Positions 1 through 8,829 of a stretch of 37,699 bases of DNA are shown one piece after another (position 1 is the stretch's first letter; each line of letters starts with the position of its first letter). Both the position numbers and the translations under genes were made by a program. The notes below the pieces were generated by a model. The model was given only the letters and a program-made list of their open reading frames with translations, was not told where the DNA came from and ran no database searches. The stretch is from Caldilineaceae bacterium. Lineage in GTDB: Bacteria; Chloroflexota; Anaerolineae; Caldilineales; Caldilineaceae. The stretch spans positions 1-37,699 of the forward strand of contig JAHBVH010000081.1 of NCBI GenBank assembly GCA_019637645.1. Direction: 5' to 3'.

Positions 1-806
<806 letters not shown>

Positions 807-951
807 TTAGAGATCGCTCATGAAACAGCATGGGATAGAAAGTTCGGTAGCATTGAAATTTTAGCTAGCCACACGTTGTTCGGATGAGCGCCAAATGTAT
901 AAGTAGACAAACGCTTTCGTATTAAGATAACGTCACAACAACGGGATGAGC

Positions 952-1242
952 TTAGCCTTCAACGATGGCCAGAACATCGCTTTCTTTTAAGATCAAATAT
1001 TCTTTCCCATTCAATTTAATCGTGGTACCAGAATATTTGGCATAGAGCACGGTGTCATCAACCTTGACATCCATCGCCACACGCTCGCCGGTATCCTTGC
1101 GGGCACCAGGGCCAGCGGCCACGACTTTCCCCTGTTGGGGCTTCTCTTTGGCCGTTTCGGGCAGGAGAATGCCAGAGGCAGTCTGTTCTTCTTGCTCTAA
1201 CGGCTTAACGACCAAGCGGTCACTCAGCGGCTTGAGGTTCAT
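952..1242 (-). CDS. groES: Co-chaperonin GroES
   Basis: The 10-kDa heptameric lid of the GroEL chamber, 96 residues, the usual length. It begins with [14 protein letters not shown] and contains the mobile-loop region ([19 protein letters not shown]), then GKVVAAGPG and the closing [14 protein letters not shown], all hallmarks of the family. The ATG at 1242 is preceded by a near-perfect AAGGAGG ribosome site. It is the first gene of the groES-groEL operon, and its 5' leader contains a perfect CIRCE element, so heat-shock control by HrcA is expected. Confidence 0.98.
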   Translation of the reverse strand: MNLKPLSDRLVVKPLEQEEQTASGILLPETAKEKPQQGKVVAAGPGARKDTGERVAMDVKVDDTVLYAKYSGTTIKLNGKEYLILKESDVLAIVEG

Positions 1243-1386
1243 TGCACAATCCTCCTTGATTTGAACGCAAATTCAGAGTTGTGATATTCAACGTTTTGCA
1301 TTAAACGAGATTTACTTTAAACTAAGCGCTGCCCAAGCAATTGAAAGGGCTTTGGACTAGTGACTTAGTTTAGCACTTTAGCGATA

Positions 1387-1413
1387 TTAGCACTCTCGAT
1401 GATAGAGTGCTAA
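1387..1413 (-). promoter_or_regulatory. CIRCE operator (HrcA binding site) for groESL
   Basis: A perfect inverted repeat TTAGCACTC-N9-GAGTGCTAA, identical to the CIRCE consensus bound by the heat-shock repressor HrcA. It sits directly downstream of the groES -10 box, overlapping the expected transcription start and leader. A degenerate extra half site (TTAGCACTT) lies about 10 bases further towards groES. Confidence 0.95.
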
Positions 1414-1421
1414 TAAGCCAT

Positions 1422-1450
1422 ATCATACCCCATTCCGGATGTCTGTGCAA
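1422..1450 (-). promoter_or_regulatory. Sigma-70-type promoter of groES-groEL
   Basis: On the minus strand, -35 TTGCAC (1445-1450) and -10 TATGAT (1422-1427) are separated by exactly 17 bases. The -10 box is followed within 8 bases by the CIRCE element, the classic arrangement for an HrcA-repressed housekeeping promoter. Confidence 0.8.
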
Positions 1451-1568
1451 ATTGGTAGGCTGCACAAACAGTATTTATTTTGCGCCTTGGATGCCAGAAT
1501 CGCGCTAACGTTCTGTTAGAGTTTTGTTTGATTCCCACCCCTCTCCTCATTGCCCCCAAAGGCCAATC

Positions 1569-1616
1569 AAAAAAGCATTGCCCGCATCTCATCACGACGA
1601 AGGGCAATGCTTTTTC
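1569..1616. terminator. Strong bidirectional intrinsic terminator
   Basis: A perfect stem made of AAAAAGCATTGCCC and GGGCAATGCTTTTT encloses an 18-base loop, with A-tract and T-tract on the two flanks. It lies about 50 bases past the stop codon of the 724-residue ATPase gene and would end that minus-strand operon before the groES promoter. Confidence 0.85.
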
Positions 1617-1666
1617 ATTAGGAAAACTTACGCAAGCCGAGCGTTTTAGGTGTTATGGGTAGAAGA

Positions 1667-3841
1667 CTAGCGGTTGTGTTGGGCTTGAATCTCCTCGATC
1701 ATCTCGGCCTCTTCTTCTACATATTCATCTAACTGAAAAGCTGCATAAAGTTCACGGCTCTGCTGAAAATAGGCTAACGCGCGTTCGACTTCGGCTTGTT
1801 CCAGCGCCACATGACCAAGGTTATGCAAGGTCGCAGCCATATCGGTCCAAGCCCCGCGTCGCTCAGAAAGGCGCAGATCGAGTTCATACCACATGAGCGC
1901 CGTCCCGAGTTCACCCCGGGCATAGCTAGCCGAGCCCAGATTGTTATAACAAGTGCTAATGCCAATGAGATCGTTGACGCGCTGAAAGAGTTCTAACGCG
2001 TAGGCATAGGCTTCTTGTGCTTTATCAAACTCCTCCATGCCTTCCATGGCAAGCCCCATATTATTATAAGCACTGGCGGTCATGCGATCATCTTCGAGAC
2101 GCACAGCGATGCGGAGGGCTTTGCGATGGTCGAACAAGGCGCGCTCATAGTTGTTGAGGGTGTAATGAGCACTGCCCAGGTTCATATAGGCGGTTGCCAG
2201 CGCGCGTTGATCACCCAGTTGGGCCACGGCATCAAAGGCCGCATGAAAGTAGGCTAGCGCGCGGCGTGGCTCGCCAAGGACGCGGTGAGATGTGCCTAAG
2301 TCCGTAAGGGCATAGGCGAGTTCCATCAACAGATCGCGCTCATCAAAAATCCGCTGGGCCTGCTCTAGCCAGCTAACCGCCGCCGTTAATTTGCCCGTGA
2401 AGAAAAGTTGACGCCCCATATTCATCAGCAACCAAGCATAGTCACGTAGATCACTGAGGCCCAAGGTGGCGACGGCGCCAGTGGCAATCCAGTCGATACT
2501 GCCGGGTGGGTGACGCCAGAAGGCATAGTGTGCCAGGGCCATGGCATAATCGCGCGCCAGCCGTAGATCATCAATCACCGCGGGATCATCCGAGGGCACC
2601 ATCAGCTTTTGCCCCTCAGCGCGATGGTTTTGCAAAATGGTTAACGGATCTTGTTGCCAGAGACGCAGAATCCGTTGGAGGCACCAATCTGCGCCGCGGT
2701 AGATATTGCCCCACTCCGTGTCTACTTCGCGCCACCGCTCCAGTGGCATGCTGACATAACGCTGGGCAGATTGAAGATAATAGCGCGCATGGCTGCGCTC
2801 CCAGGCTTCGCCCAACATGACGGCGTTCTGTTCCAGGTAGCCACGGATCAATGGGTGCAAGATCACCCGTTGACGGTAGAGATCATATTCAATTAAGCCG
2901 CGTTCCGTTAGTGCGGCCAACGATTGTTCCAACTCCGTTGTCGTGCCGAGATCCTGCCAGAAGAGATCATGTAGTGCGGAGACCGATGCACCACCGGAAG
3001 CGCTTACCAGCCGCTCGAGCAGGGGGCCAATTTGGGGGTTAAAGACCGCAAAGTTTTCCACAGCAAAGGCCACTAAGTTATTGGCCTGCACCGCGCCCTG
3101 TGATTCTTGGTTTCCTTCCAGCATCGACACCAATTCTGGGAATGGAAAATCGAGCAGCAATCCAAAAAACAAACGCAAACCCAAAGGCCGCCCCTGAGTC
3201 AATGCATAGATTTCGGCTTGATGGGCGAGCGCCGTCGCCTTCACCGCAGCAGGAGCGCGCCGCTCAATCAATTCAGGCAGATCAGCAGGGTCGAGCCCCG
3301 TGAGGCGAATATGCTGATGTTGCACCAATTCGGCAATATGGGGGCTAAAGTTGCGGTCAATCAGCACAATGCGCGACATGCCCTCGGCTTCATGCAGATG
3401 GCTGATAATGTTGACCAGGGTTGCCAGCTCTTCTTTGGTTGCGCCAGCCAATTTGTCGATCATCAACAAGCGTCGTCGCCGATAAAGCTGCTCCAGAATG
3501 CTGAGGCCCCAACGCTCTTGGGCTGTACGGGTCAGCTCCGTGCCCAAAACACTATCCATCGTGCGCACGACATCATAGAGCCGAAAGGGATTGCCACCGG
3601 CGGCGCTCACGCGCACGATCCCATCGCTAAAATGATGAAAATGATTCCATGCGATGGCCGTGGCTAAGGTGCTCTTGCCATTGCCTTGTTCCCCACTAAT
3701 CGCAATCGCGGGCAAATCATCGCCCCCGATCAGCCAGTCATGGAGCGTAAGCAATTGCTGACGGTAGCCGCTAAAACCATCCAAACGATAGAGTCCTAAA
3801 TTGTGGGGCGTCCCCTGCTGATAGAGATTCCAATCGATCAT
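1667..3841 (-). CDS. STAND-type NTPase with C-terminal TPR array
   Basis: A 724-residue cytoplasmic protein with signal-transduction ATPase architecture. The Walker A motif is GEQGNGKST (residues 50-58) and a Walker B-like RRRLLMIDKL lies near residue 120. Further on is a winged-helix-like segment (TERGLIEYDLYRQRVILHPLIRGYL begins near residue 310), and from about residue 450 to the end come roughly six TPR repeats (for example YMNLGSAHYTLNNYERALFDHRKAL). STAND proteins are switch ATPases that oligomerise when the repeat domain senses a ligand. No effector domain is visible at either end, so the output is unknown. The start is 13 bp after the stop of the small Rossmann-like gene, with a poor ribosome site, suggesting translational coupling. 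It could be a transcription-regulator-like or signalling ATPase; specific function unrecognised. Confidence 0.8.
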   Translation of the reverse strand: MIDWNLYQQGTPHNLGLYRLDGFSGYRQQLLTLHDWLIGGDDLPAIAISGEQGNGKSTLATAIAWNHFHHFSDGIVRVSAAGGNPFRLYDVVRTMDSVLGTELTRTAQERWGLSILEQLYRRRRLLMIDKLAGATKEELATLVNIISHLHEAEGMSRIVLIDRNFSPHIAELVQHQHIRLTGLDPADLPELIERRAPAAVKATALAHQAEIYALTQGRPLGLRLFFGLLLDFPFPELVSMLEGNQESQGAVQANNLVAFAVENFAVFNPQIGPLLERLVSASGGASVSALHDLFWQDLGTTTELEQSLAALTERGLIEYDLYRQRVILHPLIRGYLEQNAVMLGEAWERSHARYYLQSAQRYVSMPLERWREVDTEWGNIYRGADWCLQRILRLWQQDPLTILQNHRAEGQKLMVPSDDPAVIDDLRLARDYAMALAHYAFWRHPPGSIDWIATGAVATLGLSDLRDYAWLLMNMGRQLFFTGKLTAAVSWLEQAQRIFDERDLLMELAYALTDLGTSHRVLGEPRRALAYFHAAFDAVAQLGDQRALATAYMNLGSAHYTLNNYERALFDHRKALRIAVRLEDDRMTASAYNNMGLAMEGMEEFDKAQEAYAYALELFQRVNDLIGISTCYNNLGSASYARGELGTALMWYELDLRLSERRGAWTDMAATLHNLGHVALEQAEVERALAYFQQSRELYAAFQLDEYVEEEAEMIEEIQAQHNR

Positions 3842-3854
3842 AAACTAGGCTGGC

Positions 3855-4184
3855 TCATAAAATTAAACAAGGATAATCACTGGCCGTTGCAATTTCACTC
3901 AGCAACGCGTCCGAAAAAGTAGTACCACCTGTCACCCGGCCAATACTCCGCTGTTCGGCACCGGCATCGATCAGGATCAGATCGGGCCGCACTCGACGCG
4001 CCAACTTATTGACATTGACTGATGAAACCTGCTCCACATAATCTACTTTGGCAATTACGCCCTCCGTCACCGCTTTGGGCTGTGCGCGCGCGTCACTGAT
4101 CACAACCTCAATATTGGGATTCTTTTGAAGCTGTCGCAACACTTCGGTTCCCCGCTGATCGGCACCGATTAACCAAATACGCAT
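3855..4184 (-). CDS. Small Rossmann-like protein (TrkA-N/NAD-binding-like), unknown role
   Basis: 109 residues. It opens with MRIWLIGADQRGTEVLRQL, a beta-strand/glycine-turn/helix resembling a dinucleotide-binding fold (GADQRG in place of GxGxxG), followed by an acidic residue in VVISDA at the end of strand 2, where an Asp normally contacts NAD ribose. Later segments (RPDLILIDAGA) fit further strands. The length matches a single nucleotide-binding domain with no catalytic module. AAGGAG lies 6 bases before the ATG. It sits 85 bp after an anion transporter gene and 13 bp before the STAND ATPase gene, so it may be a regulatory or sensor subunit in the same unit; this is inference. Confidence 0.65.
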   Translation of the reverse strand: MRIWLIGADQRGTEVLRQLQKNPNIEVVISDARAQPKAVTEGVIAKVDYVEQVSSVNVNKLARRVRPDLILIDAGAEQRSIGRVTGGTTFSDALLSEIATASDYPCLIL

Positions 4185-4269
4185 TTGTTGCTCCTTATCC
4201 TTGTCACAACACGCAAGCGTTTGCCTTACCCGATGGTGGATAGTCAGGATGCCCGGCAGATGCCAACAT

Positions 4270-5904
4270 CTAGATCAACCCGAAAAGACTTAGCCCCAAG
4301 AAAAAACAAAAGAGCACTACCGCCGATGGAACGCCCACAACCAGCCCCGCCCGCACCATATCTTTGGCATTGACTGCGCCTGTCACCGCCACCAAGGTCA
4401 TCCGCGCGCTGGCACTGGGCAGCATATAGGCCAACGCCAGCGTCAAAATTGTCGGAATCAGTAAGCGTGTTGGCGCAATGCCGCTGGCCTGCCCTAGGGT
4501 GATCAGCAACGGGGCTAAAATCGCCCCAAGGGTCACATTATTCATCAACTGGGTCAGCCCGAAACCCACAACGACCAAGATCGCCAAAATGGCCGCATAG
4601 GGCAGCGGGGTTAATAAAGGCGATAGAAGGTTGGCAAACCATAAACTAGCCCCCGTACGGTCCAGCGCATCGCCCAAGGTTAACCCGGCCCCGATCACAA
4701 AGAAGACGCCCCAATTGACCCCTTTTAGATCATTCCAATCGACAATTTCTTCAATAGAAAGCAACGCTACAGCCCCAATGGCAATCACAGCGCTGCTGAG
4801 CAAGGTAGCCGGTAATTGGAGCCACTGTTCAATGCTCGAGCCAGCCACCCACAGCGTTACCGAAGAAAGCAACACGACCACGATCTCACGCTCGGGACCG
4901 CTAAGGCCGCCCGTTCGCGCTAATTCTTGAGCAACCGGCTCGGTATCAATGACCAACGGTGGGATGGGTAGTGCGCGAAAGAGCAAAAACCAACTCAGGG
5001 GCAGAAGAATGAGAACGATGGGCAAGCCATATTTCATCCAATCTAAAAAGCCAAAGCCGGTCGGCGTATATTCACTGAGCAAACCACTGGCAATGGCGTT
5101 TTCGCCACTCCCCATAATCGTTGCCATCGCGCCGATGCTGGCACTATAGGCAATACAGAGGATCAGGATGGTCAGCGCACGCTGGGCTACTTCCTGGCGC
5201 TGGATGCGCTGGGCAATGGTGATGGCGACGGGGATCAGGACAGCCGTTGTGGCCGTGTTCAAGACCCACATACTCAGGAACCCCGTAATGCACATCAAGC
5301 CAAGGACCAAATAGCGGAAATTGCCACCGCTTTGCACAATCGCATACAGGGCTAAGCGGCGCGTCAGGCCATGTTTGCGTAACGCTTCGGCTAGAAAGAG
5401 ACTTCCCAAAATCAGAAAGAGAACCGGGCGACCAAAGGAGGCAAAAGCCCCCGTGTCTGAACTAATGCCGAGGGCAATCTGGGCAATGGGTACCATAAGC
5501 GCGGCGATGGGCATGGGCGCGGGTTCCAACGCCAAGATCGCGCCCGTGAAGACAAAGAGGGCCAAGGCACGATGGCCCATCACATCGAGCCCAGCCGGTT
5601 GCGGCAATAACAACACCGCAACGGTCAAGCCAATGACAAAGAGAAAACGCCGCAGGTCAAAGACCTTGCGCACACTGGCCTGGAGCGGTTGTTGAAGGAC
5701 CGCCAAGGGCGTCGTCCGCCGCTGGAGACGGCGCTTGCTAGTTGTGGTCAGGAGAGTACCCCGAGATGAAGCGTTCGGCGTCGTCCCCAGATTCGGTTCG
5801 GCACCGTCAGTGGCTGGGCCGGGCGGCATAGTGCGCTTAGACGACACACTCCATGAAGCCTTTTTAGGTAACTCCGATTTTAAGCGTGTTCGTTTAAACG
5901 CCAT
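4270..5904 (-). CDS. SLC13/DASS-type anion transporter with basic N-terminal extension
   Basis: 544-residue integral membrane protein of the divalent anion:sodium symporter/ArsB superfamily, which moves di- or tricarboxylates, sulfate or related anions. From about residue 85 there are a dozen hydrophobic segments in two similar halves. Both conserved hairpin motifs are recognisable but altered: MWVLNTATTAVLIPVAI in the first half and MNNVTLGAILAPLLITL in the second, where many family members have SNT. The first 85 residues are hydrophilic, basic and Ser/Thr/Pro-rich, unlike the usual short N terminus, and are predicted to be cytoplasmic. It is followed on the same strand by the small Rossmann-like gene and the STAND ATPase gene. 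The substrate cannot be told from sequence. Confidence 0.85.
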   Translation of the reverse strand: MAFKRTRLKSELPKKASWSVSSKRTMPPGPATDGAEPNLGTTPNASSRGTLLTTTSKRRLQRRTTPLAVLQQPLQASVRKVFDLRRFLFVIGLTVAVLLLPQPAGLDVMGHRALALFVFTGAILALEPAPMPIAALMVPIAQIALGISSDTGAFASFGRPVLFLILGSLFLAEALRKHGLTRRLALYAIVQSGGNFRYLVLGLMCITGFLSMWVLNTATTAVLIPVAITIAQRIQRQEVAQRALTILILCIAYSASIGAMATIMGSGENAIASGLLSEYTPTGFGFLDWMKYGLPIVLILLPLSWFLLFRALPIPPLVIDTEPVAQELARTGGLSGPEREIVVVLLSSVTLWVAGSSIEQWLQLPATLLSSAVIAIGAVALLSIEEIVDWNDLKGVNWGVFFVIGAGLTLGDALDRTGASLWFANLLSPLLTPLPYAAILAILVVVGFGLTQLMNNVTLGAILAPLLITLGQASGIAPTRLLIPTILTLALAYMLPSASARMTLVAVTGAVNAKDMVRAGLVVGVPSAVVLFCFFLGLSLFGLI

Positions 5905-5976
5905 ATCATCTCTACTCTTTGCCTAAGCACCAACCGCGGTGCGGTTACCCGCCAAGCCAATCTACCTACCCTATAC

Positions 5977-7128
5977 CTACCCTTGATCGGTCGATGGCGC
6001 TTGGCTACAGCGCGTTACACCGTCCAATGCCGGTGCACTGCGACTATCGAGTGCCAATGCCTTTTCGAGCCAAGGAAGCGCTTTGTCACATTCACGTGGT
6101 TCTTTATAGACATAGGCAAGGCCAGCCGTATATAACTGCTCAATGCGGGCTTCGTCACCGACGAGGGTAAGGCCAATATCCAAATGAGTTGCGGCATCCT
6201 CATAGTTACGCCGAGCATAGAGGGCCATGCCCAAGTGAACCTGTGCCCAGCCATAGTTAGGATCCATTTCTACCGCTTTGCGCAATTCGCGCACAGCTTG
6301 AAGATGGTCACCATTATTATAGAGGCCATCGCCAAGGGCATCTAGGGTGATAGGGGCTTCGTATACCGCAACCGCCTTGCGATATTCTTCCACGGCCTTT
6401 TCAAAATTGGCCATGCCCACGCGCAGGAGGCGGCCATATTCAATATAGAGATCAAAGCGCTTGGGAGCAACGGCAATGGCCGCTTCATAAGCCGCCGCAG
6501 CAGCTTCATAGTCGCGCGATCTTTCTAGCAGATAGGCTTTGTTGCGGAGCGCCAATACGTCGTTCGGATCGAGCGCTAGCGCTTGGTCGAGATAGCGGGC
6601 GGCAATCTCTCGGTTCCCGACATCGGTGTAGATCTCGGTGGTCGCCGTATCAGTAAAAACATGATTGGGGTCGATGTCCAAGGCGTTAAAGGCATCAATG
6701 GCCGCGTCATCATTTTCCATTCCCCAATTGAGCGCCCGCGCCCGAGCAGTCAGTGCATCGGGATCAGTGGGGGCAAGGCCAACCGCGCGCTGTGCTTCGC
6801 GTAAAGCAGCCGCAGCATCACGAAAGATCAGATGAAGTTCAGAGAGCGCAATAAAACTATCCGGGTTGGTTGGCTCCAGCCGGCTCATCTCGCGGTACGC
6901 CGTGAAAGCGGCGTCATAATTCCCTGCCCGCAGCGCGCTTTCCGCCGAAGCCTGATAAAAGATGGCACTCCGCGTCGGTGTGGGCGTGGGCAACGGGCTT
7001 TGCGGAATCAGCCAAGTGGGCTGTTCTTCATACAAGATCACGCCCACAAAGAGCGCCAGAAAAAGCGGCCAAAAGCGCGCAAAGCCACGTGTACGGCGGC
7101 GTGGATGGTATGTGCGATCCAGGTACAT
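5977..7128 (-). CDS. Membrane-anchored TPR-repeat protein
   Basis: 383 residues from the ATG at 7128; an in-frame GTG at 7143 would add five residues. A basic N terminus (RRRTRGFARF) precedes one hydrophobic segment (FWPLFLALFVGVILY), then a short Pro/Thr linker (SPLPTPTPTR), then at least eight TPR units to the C terminus, for example ALRNKAYLLERSRDYEAAAAAYEAAIA and WAQVHLGMALYARRNYEDAATHL. The likely arrangement is a single N-terminal anchor with the repeats outside the membrane. Such proteins are scaffolds for protein-protein contact; no partner is identifiable. The ATG is preceded 6 bases upstream by a perfect TATAAT, which suggests a leaderless transcript. The next gene on the same strand, a transporter, begins 72 bp downstream. 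Confidence 0.8.
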   Translation of the reverse strand: MYLDRTYHPRRRTRGFARFWPLFLALFVGVILYEEQPTWLIPQSPLPTPTPTRSAIFYQASAESALRAGNYDAAFTAYREMSRLEPTNPDSFIALSELHLIFRDAAAALREAQRAVGLAPTDPDALTARARALNWGMENDDAAIDAFNALDIDPNHVFTDTATTEIYTDVGNREIAARYLDQALALDPNDVLALRNKAYLLERSRDYEAAAAAYEAAIAVAPKRFDLYIEYGRLLRVGMANFEKAVEEYRKAVAVYEAPITLDALGDGLYNNGDHLQAVRELRKAVEMDPNYGWAQVHLGMALYARRNYEDAATHLDIGLTLVGDEARIEQLYTAGLAYVYKEPRECDKALPWLEKALALDSRSAPALDGVTRCSQAPSTDQG

Positions 7129-7131
7129 GGC

Positions 7132-7137
7132 CCCATT
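7132..7137 (-). promoter_or_regulatory. Candidate -10 box for leaderless transcription of the TPR gene
   Basis: A perfect TATAAT on the minus strand ends 6 bases before the ATG at 7128, so transcription would be expected to begin at or next to the A of the start codon. No good -35 hexamer is seen at 16-18 bases. The GGGG between box and ATG could also be read as a weak ribosome site. Confidence 0.45.
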
Positions 7138-7304
7138 ATACACGGTAGCTAGAGAGTCAGCGAAAAGCGCTTTTCCTGAAATAGGTCTATCGGTTGCTCA
7201 CCCACAATTGAAATCCAGACCACCAGAACAATTTGCTCAATTCCCCTGCCTGTGATATAAAGATAACAACTAATTGTTGTCCACAGACAATTAATCACTT
7301 TCCT

Positions 7305-7376
7305 GCCCTCGTAGCTCAGGGGATAGAGCACTGGCCTCCGGAGCCAGGTGCACAGGTTCGAATCCTGTCGAGGGCG
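7305..7376 (+). tRNA. tRNA-Arg (anticodon CCG)
   Basis: A complete cloverleaf can be folded: acceptor stem GCCCTCG/CGAGGGC, D arm GCTC-loop-GAGC, anticodon stem CTGGC/GCCAG with loop CTCCGGA (anticodon CCG at 7338-7340, T33 present, reads CGG Arg codons), 4-base variable loop GTGC, and T arm ACAGG-TTCGAAT-CCTGT. The discriminator is G and the 3' CCA is not encoded. Confidence 0.96.
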
Positions 7377-7427
7377 CTGTTTTCCACTACCTGTAGTAGC
7401 TTCCGCATCGTATACCCACAACATACT

Positions 7428-7460
7428 GTAATAACTCCACACTGTTCCAGGGGTTATTAC
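7428..7460 (+). other. Hairpin in the region after tRNA-Arg
   Basis: GTAATAAC and GTTATTAC form an 8-bp inverted repeat around a 17-base loop, 52 bases past the tRNA. It may be a weak terminator or processing structure for the tRNA transcript, although no T-run follows. The rest of 7377-7665 shows no gene. Confidence 0.3.
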
Positions 7461-7665
7461 GATGCCAGAGCACTGGCTTCCCACAATTACAGAAGCATAC
7501 GATAGCTTTATCCTGATTGCCCTCACTCACATCCACGTATTACATTCATCTCCAAGACAAAGAGTTATCCAGTCACACGATCCACACTTGCGTTATTAAA
7601 AAAGACCGAGGCACTTAGTAAACAGTGTGCTCAACAACAAGCCAATACAGCGAAAACGAACGCCG

Positions 7666-8727
7666 ATGAGACAAATTTTTACTACCATTGACCAAATTAC
7701 GCCCGCATGGTTGACCCAATGCTTGCACGCGGCGGGTGCGCTTCCAGAGGGACGCGTGCTAGCGGTCCATGGGCAGTTGTCAGCCACCATTACCGCTACA
7801 GTTGGGCGTGTAACCGTACACTATTCCGCCGATGCATCACCATTAGCACCCCTGCATTTGTTCCTGAAAACGGGGATAGATGATTCGCCAGAGAATGATG
7901 ATATGGCACATGAAGTGCGGTTTTATCAACAGCTGGCCGGAGAAGTAGCCGAGCAGACCGTCCGTTGCTATGATGCCCAATACGCGTCCCATCCGGCCCG
8001 CTTCCATCTCCTCCTGGCCGATATGTCGGCAACACACACCCACGCCCATCCACCACTGCCCCCCACCTTTGACCAGCTAGCCCAAGCGGTTGACTGCCTG
8101 GCGGGTCTCCATGCCTACTGGTGGGATCACCCCCGCTTTGCGCAGGAGATTCAACCACGCTACCGGCAAACTGAAGCAGCTTGGTGCCAAGTCTGGGAGG
8201 CACAACTCGCGGGCTATCTTGATTTCCTCGGGGAGCGCTTATCCAACCAACGGCGCACGCTCTACCAAACAATATTACCTCAGGTAATAACGCTCCTGGT
8301 GCAACGTGAACAAAGTGGCCGCCACCGTACACTCATTCATCAAGACGCGCACGCTTACAATTTTCTCTTCCCAGCTGATCCCGTCACCGATCAGGCACGG
8401 TTAGTGGATTGGGCAACGTGGGATGTTGGGGTAGGGGCACGTGACTTGGCCTACCTGATTGCGCTCTTCTTTTTTCCCGAGCAGCGGGCGCGTCTGGAAC
8501 AACCGCTACTGCAACGTTATCTGGACGGGCTGGTCACGCGTGGGGTGCGTAACTATCCATGGGAGCAATTGTGGGATGATTATCGCCTGTCGGTGATTGC
8601 GAATCTCTTTGTTCCCGTTGAGCAGTTTACCTTTGGGGTTCCGGCGCATATTTGGTGGTTGCACGCCGAGCGGTCGTTCCTGGCTTTTGCCGATTTGAAC
8701 TGTGCCGAGCTGCTTGCTTTATCTTAG
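7666..8727 (+). CDS. APH/choline-kinase-fold phosphotransferase
   Basis: 353 residues from the ATG at 7666; an in-frame GTG at 7627 would add 13. Neither start has a convincing ribosome site. The protein belongs to the aminoglycoside phosphotransferase/EcKinase-like superfamily, which transfers the ATP gamma-phosphate to small-molecule hydroxyls. The catalytic loop is HQDAHAYNFLF (Brenner motif HxDxxxxN with Asp and Asn intact) and the metal-binding segment is LVDWATWDVGVGARDLAYLI (DW motif). The N-lobe carries LHLFLKTG, probably holding the ATP-binding lysine. It is a single gene between the tRNA and a convergent antiporter gene. Substrate unknown; antibiotic resistance cannot be assumed from this fold. 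Confidence 0.75.
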   Translation: MRQIFTTIDQITPAWLTQCLHAAGALPEGRVLAVHGQLSATITATVGRVTVHYSADASPLAPLHLFLKTGIDDSPENDDMAHEVRFYQQLAGEVAEQTVRCYDAQYASHPARFHLLLADMSATHTHAHPPLPPTFDQLAQAVDCLAGLHAYWWDHPRFAQEIQPRYRQTEAAWCQVWEAQLAGYLDFLGERLSNQRRTLYQTILPQVITLLVQREQSGRHRTLIHQDAHAYNFLFPADPVTDQARLVDWATWDVGVGARDLAYLIALFFFPEQRARLEQPLLQRYLDGLVTRGVRNYPWEQLWDDYRLSVIANLFVPVEQFTFGVPAHIWWLHAERSFLAFADLNCAELLALS

Positions 8728-8734
8728 TTACCTG

Positions 8735-8764
8735 GTTGGCTCTGTGGTTCCCACAACCGCCAAC
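8735..8764 (-). repeat. 30-bp hairpin repeat, copy A
   Basis: An imperfect palindrome beginning GTTGGC and ending GCCAAC with the core GTGGTTCCCAC, lying just past the stop codon of the kinase gene. Its reverse complement matches the copies at 16420, 16469 and 36012 almost base for base, so this is a dispersed REP-like family. Confidence 0.75.
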
Positions 8765-8777
8765 ATCAGCAGCTTGC

Positions 8778-8822
8778 CCTTGGTTGGGTGCCAATCCGAA
8801 TGGACCTGGCACCCAACCAAGG
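8778..8822. terminator. Perfect 16-bp inverted repeat between convergent genes
   Basis: The arms CCTTGGTTGGGTGCCA and TGGCACCCAACCAAGG are perfect complements around a 13-base loop. The repeat lies between the ends of the kinase gene (+) and the antiporter gene (-), so it probably ends transcription from both sides. There is no T-tract, so factor-independent termination is not assured. Confidence 0.6.
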
Positions 8823-8829
8823 AGAATCC

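Noticed and set aside
1626..1640. Possible further GTTACGCA-type element end (ACTTACGCAAGCC)
   Set aside because: Only a short partial match, with no inverted partner nearby.
1667..3841. Anti-phage (Avs-type) defence gene
   Set aside because: The STAND-like ATPase has no nuclease, TIR, protease or other effector domain visible and its neighbours are not defence genes.
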